Shown here: positions 63,533 to 64,000 of the stretch, piece by piece
Position numbering within the stretch: the stretch's first letter is position 1
How the letters are laid out: each line of letters begins with the position of its first letter
NCBI RefSeq assembly: GCF_029193815.1
Contig: NZ_JARFVC010000012.1
Span: forward strand, 23,977-87,976
Length of the DNA stretch: 64,000 bases
Reading direction: 5' to 3'
From: Cytobacillus sp. S13-E01
GTDB lineage: Bacteria; Bacillota; Bacilli; Bacillales; Bacillaceae_L
Program-made: the position numbers and the translations under genes
Notes under the pieces: model-generated
The model's input: only the letters and a program-made list of their open reading frames with translations
Told to the model about the DNA's origin: nothing
Database searches by the model: none

Positions 63533-63746
63533 GGAAACACGGGGACGGATCTCATGTTTACCTAATCATTTCCATTTAACTTATAAATGGGACGGGGGGA
63601 CAGGTACCCTGTCCCATTTTATTGATAATATTACGATATGGGCTAAAGTGTCCATCTGGAGTTTGAAGCAAGTGCATAGAAAGAAAAATGGCCCTCCATT
63701 GAGGGCTTTGGGCTATTTTAGCAACTTATGTATTTTTATTTTAGAT
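63533..63746 (+). repeat. Repeat B with repeat D and the MazF-side flank (block 3)
   Basis: Same order as block 2: repeat B (63533-63575), repeat D (63599-63617), flank with the GCCCTC/GAGGGC hairpin. It is almost identical to 55791-56004 although 7.7 kb away. Confidence 0.9.
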
Positions 63747-64000
63747 TTAACTTGTTGTTTTGGATCCACCCGTTCTTAGTGCCAAATAAGCAGTCAGAAC
63801 TCTATTAAAATCTAATTCTTGTAATTCCCCACGATATGTGTTCGGTATTAAACTTAAATCGAATGATAAAGAAGAATCGATTTCGGCGTATGACTTTTTA
63901 TCTAGTTGAGCTGCTTCCCAATGGACAATTTGAATTCGGTTTGGAAAACGGGTCGATGGCTCAGAACCAGTGATTTTAACCAATACAGCGATTGTAGTTC
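63747..64000 (-). CDS. PemK/MazF-like toxin, third copy (cut by window end)
   Basis: The frame is open to the end of the window and matches the last 84 codons or so of the intact copy at 56005-56370, with no visible difference in protein sequence. Its start, and whether it still has its upstream partner, lie outside the window. Confidence 0.85.
   Translation of the reverse strand, partial: TTIAVLVKITGSEPSTRFPNRIQIVHWEAAQLDKKSYAEIDSSLSFDLSLIPNTYRGELQELDFNRVLTAYLALRTGGSKTTS

Overview
The window looks like chromosomal DNA of a low-GC, endospore-former-type Bacillaceae species. The reasons are AT-rich DNA, strong AGGAGG-type ribosome binding sites, frequent TTG and GTG starts, many U-tailed terminators, S-layer-homology surface proteins, an S-box (SAM-I) riboswitch and an exopolysaccharide operon of Bacillus eps/cap type. 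No tRNA, rRNA or CRISPR array was seen. All calls come from reading the sequence; no database search was run.

Layout. 1-11.1 kb: two very large secreted proteins, a bifunctional amylopullulanase (its start lies outside the window) and a subtilisin-family protease. Both end in the same roughly 190-residue module followed by three SLH domains. A group IIC intron fragment sits just behind the protease terminator. 11.4-14.5 kb: a small unknown gene and a minus-strand polar-amino-acid ABC transporter under a SAM riboswitch. 14.6-16.2 kb: a cell-wall amidase and a lipoprotein. 16.2-18.1 kb: a PlcR/NprR-like (RRNPP) regulator divergent from a short exported peptide that carries the hexapeptide ELPPVY four times, the last copy being its exact C-terminus. 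This is a probable multi-copy-pheromone quorum-sensing system and the most exciting feature of the window. 18.4-22.9 kb: a GAF-GAF-PAS-GGDEF-EAL c-di-GMP protein overlapping a ThDP-dependent acetolactate-synthase-like gene.

23.2-51.2 kb: a large polysaccharide locus. It has a Wzz-like/BY-kinase/PHP-phosphatase regulatory trio, a membrane UDP-GlcNAc 4,6-dehydratase, GalU, an orphan type IV pilin-like protein, an EpsN-like aminotransferase and an EpsL/PglC-like initiating transferase. A GNAT/DegT-like/FemAB-like decorating cassette follows, then a WbuB-like glycosyltransferase, CapE-CapF-CapG (UDP-L-FucNAc), further glycosyltransferases, Wzy, a WecF-like transferase, VioF and VioA homologues (dTDP-Qui4NFo), Wzx, RmlA, RmlB and Ugd. 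The genes predict a Wzx/Wzy-dependent polymer with a bacillosamine-type first sugar, N-acetylfucosamine, formylated 4-amino-4,6-dideoxyglucose and probably a uronic acid.

51.3-57.2 kb and 63.5-64 kb: a repeat-rich gene graveyard. About 16 copies of a palindromic element with core GGAAACACGGGGACGG, some paired head-to-head as roughly 260-bp units, sit at the broken ends of gene fragments: a DUF6076-like protein, a holin-like toxin, YifB/ComM, an IS91 transposase, an NAD-dependent epimerase and a PemK/MazF-like toxin present in three copies. 57.2-63.5 kb: a probable defence island with an FRG-domain protein, a VPA1262-like/RES-domain gene pair and a coiled-coil/EVE-like protein. The last has a good promoter followed directly by two tandem 15-bp palindromes. 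A second dispersed repeat family (five loci, hairpin-forming, ending in GCGCTTTT) lies between genes of the first 31 kb.
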